DNA of 64,000 nt from contig SDOX01000036.1 in the NCBI GenBank assembly GCA_004565275.1, forward strand, positions 17,657-81,656. Reading direction: 5' to 3'. Under the pieces are notes generated by a model, which was not told the origin of the DNA, did no database searches, and was given only the letters and a program-made list of their open reading frames with translations. The position numbers were made by a program, and so were the translations under genes. Numbering within the stretch: the stretch's first letter is position 1; every line of letters starts with the position of its first letter. Below are positions 59,072-64,000 of the stretch, in pieces. The DNA is from Nannochloropsis salina CCMP1776 (Eukaryota > Sar > Eustigmatophyceae > Eustigmatales > Monodopsidaceae).

Positions 59072-60786
59072 GGGGGGTACTGACGAAGATTGAAGTGCGC
59101 TGTGGAGCTCCTTGGCGCCGAGGCCGACGGTGTAGGAAGTGCATGGTAGAGGGAGGGAGCGGATGCTTTACCGCTGCTACACTTTAGAGTTCCCGCTCAA
59201 AGGGCGAGGGAAATACCTGTGTACTATAAAGTTAGAATCCCTGCCCTTAAACCTGATGCTATGATAGAAAGTGAGGTGGGGGGGGGGAATCGAAAGGTGC
59301 TGGGCGGAGTCGTGTTTAGAAAGAAGAGCGAGGAGGGCGGTCGTGTATTGATGACAGGATGCAAATACCGTTTTGGCCCGTAAGCCTATCGAATTTGTTG
59401 AGGGATATAGGGGCACAAATATCTCGATGGCTCATAAAACAATTTAAGTGACACACTATATAATTGCCTGCTGCTTGCTCAGCTGTATTTTGGCGCACCG
59501 ATCTAGTAAAATCAAGGATTGGAATTTTCACCCATTTTGTATTGAATCTGATCATATCAGCCACATAAAGTATTTTTTAATAGGAATTTTTCAGAAAAAA
59601 GTTTTTCGTGTATAGATATTTTCGATAATTATCCTAAACACGCCTTACGGCTACGACGATGTTACTCAGCACGTTGTAGCAATGATTCGGAAGCATTGAC
59701 GCGTCTTGTTACTGGAAGGCTCTTCTTGGACGATGCAGGCATCGCTTGTGGCGCCATTCTGACAAAACGTGGTAAACTCACTTCGAGGAACGAATCCCTG
59801 TGCCCGGCTCGAGGCTGTAGCTTGAACAACACCAACGATATAAAGCAGTTTCGAAGCAATGGTGCGTTCTAGCAATTGAAATCTAGAAAGGTATTCCCTA
59901 TTGTAAAAACCCAATGCTATTCTGATAGCTCTATTGAATGGTCCTACGCCACTATATCCTCAAAATCTTTTGCTGCGATATAAAAGGCACGAGACTTTTC
60001 CTTTTGATACCCCTCCTTCTCCCAACGCCTTGTTGCCGTGCAACTTTTCTTTCCCTAATTCCTCTCTTGGCGTATGCAGTCCTTCCCCCCCTCCCCCCCA
60101 TAAGCTTGCTTGGCTTTCATAAAGCCAGCAGGCATGCGATTCGTTCCAGTTTCCTTATCATGGTCAAAATACAACCGGCCTAGAAATGCATACAACCAGC
60201 ACTTACTCCTTTAATATGAAGAGAAAGTGTTTATTCGTACTGTATAGTCATCTCGCGGTCAGGTCTGAGCCCCAATAAGCCATCTGGGCGAGGCTTTTCC
60301 ATCGTACAACATCCTTCTCAGACTTAAGAACCAGAGCGAATTTCCTCTTCTGTCTTCTCCTCCTTTCTCTTTCTCTCTCCTTTTCTACTTCTCATCACAT
60401 CTCTGTTCATATCCCTTTGACATGTCCTGTTTTGTGTCCTCAGTCTGTTATTCTCGCTCTCTTTCTATAAGGTGTTCTTTTTCCCGTCGCCACTGCCATT
60501 TTCTCAGCAACCAAGCCCATGCTCCACCATATAAGTATCCCACTGAAGCCCCGCCTTTCCCTTCCACAAATGTTCTCCCTTTATCCTCTTCTCGGTAATT
60601 TGTCAGCTTCCGTCGAATCTTTACCGCGCTCTCTCGCTCCTTCCGTCCTCCCCTGCATCCAACTTTGCCCACTCCATCGTCCAGTCCTTCTTCCGTTCAG
60701 CCTACGCATACCTTTCTCCTGTTCTGTTGTAGGGAATGGAGTCGACAAAGCCCCTCGTTCCCACTTTTCTCTTCCTAAACCCCTTT
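59072..60786. other. Intergenic between convergent genes
   Basis: A 1.7-kb gap lies between the 3' ends of the helicase (+) and kinase (-) genes. The part from about 59400 to 59950 is AT-rich; 60340-60700 is C/T-rich on the plus strand. Short frames such as 59938-60183 and 60519-60821 have no motif. I support no gene here. Confidence 0.4.
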
Positions 60787-63505
<2,719 letters not shown>

Positions 63506-64000
63506 CCCTTCAGTCAATCAAATCCTTTGAAGCTCTTGGGGAGCAGCACTACGATAAAAATGGATGTTATTCGATTGAAGACGTGGCTTCTGTGACTTAT
63601 AAGAGTGTAAAAAGGGATTTAACATGGGTAAAATTATCGAGCCCACGTCATTTATCTACACCACCTGCTTTAGCGGGAGGACTCACTCGCACCCCTGTAA
63701 AAGTAAATCTCTGCAAGCTCTTGAAGTAAGAGCCCAGGCCGGAGTTAATCATCACGTTTAATATATCATCCATGAAACATGAACAAGAAAGTCTTAAGGC
63801 GAAAAAGGGCACCTCGACTTTACAGGGCATCGACGAGATTTTGTCATCCCCCAATCTCGGTTCCCTCCATGCCTCTCGCTTTTCGCGTGCGCCATCTCAT
63901 ACGACGGACCAGGACCTTTCCCCTTATTCTCTGTTTAACTCCGCCTTTCCAGCGGAAGTGAGGGGATAAAGTAATGATACAGCAATGAATATATATAATA
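63506..64000. promoter_or_regulatory. Upstream region of the AGC kinase gene to window edge
   Basis: The last 495 bp are upstream of the kinase start. Frames on the plus strand (63448-63729, 63772-63969) overlap the kinase 5' end or lack motifs, and I do not call them. An AT-rich run closes the window. Confidence 0.35.

Noticed and set aside
59662-59914. Minus-strand frame of about 80 codons
   Set aside because: It starts with TTG, has no motif and lies in an AT-rich gap between convergent genes.

Overview
The window is nuclear DNA of a eukaryotic alga with a complex red-type plastid. It most resembles a eustigmatophyte (Nannochloropsis/Microchloropsis). Three things suggest this. Genes are compact, nearly all GT-AG spliced, and lie on alternating strands. 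Introns are packed with (GGGA)n/(CCCT)n tracts. Several proteins carry an ER signal peptide followed by a plastid transit region: the lumenal protein at 4437-5770, the ISE2-like helicase at 49579-59071, and probably the CxxC protein at 10151-11075. The assignment to a lineage is inference; no database was searched. I see no virus-like element, transposon, tRNA, rRNA or CRISPR array.

Layout. 1-1955 (-): N-terminal part of a neurobeachin/LvsA-type BEACH protein, running off the left edge. 2517-3749 (+): organelle protein with two DUF1279 domains. 4437-5770 (-): thylakoid-lumen helical protein. 6486-8487 (+): ABHD8-like hydrolase. 8971-9939 (-): EFM7-like methyltransferase. 10151-11075 (+): CxxCxxCC (YkgJ-type) protein. 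11879-12576 (-): small four-helix membrane protein. 13296-17191 (+): Rab GDI, 14 exons. 18080-21403 (+): 1107-residue polytopic membrane protein. 21721-27567 (-): PMS2-type MutL homologue, 16 exons. 28774-33142 (-): secreted beta-solenoid protein with exact 30-residue repeats. 34741-38885 (-): PQQ-like beta-propeller protein with one C-terminal membrane helix. 39844-41379 (-): Ser-rich unknown. 44590-45963 (+): acidic/poly-Ala protein with a CX2CX6HXC motif. 47154-48909 (-): hemerythrin-like helical protein. 49579-59071 (+): plastid Ski2/ISE2-type RNA helicase, 24 exons. 60787-63505 (-): AGC protein kinase.

Exon models were built by reading splice sites and checking that reading phase carries through every junction; the totals close in frame for each complete gene. 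The genes look like an ordinary mixture of trafficking (BEACH protein, Rab GDI), DNA repair (PMS2), signalling (AGC kinase), translation-factor methylation and plastid RNA metabolism. There is no sign that they form one pathway. The most novel parts are the 90-bp-periodic beta-solenoid gene, the tandem DUF1279 protein, the unassigned large membrane protein and propeller protein, and the architecture of the introns.
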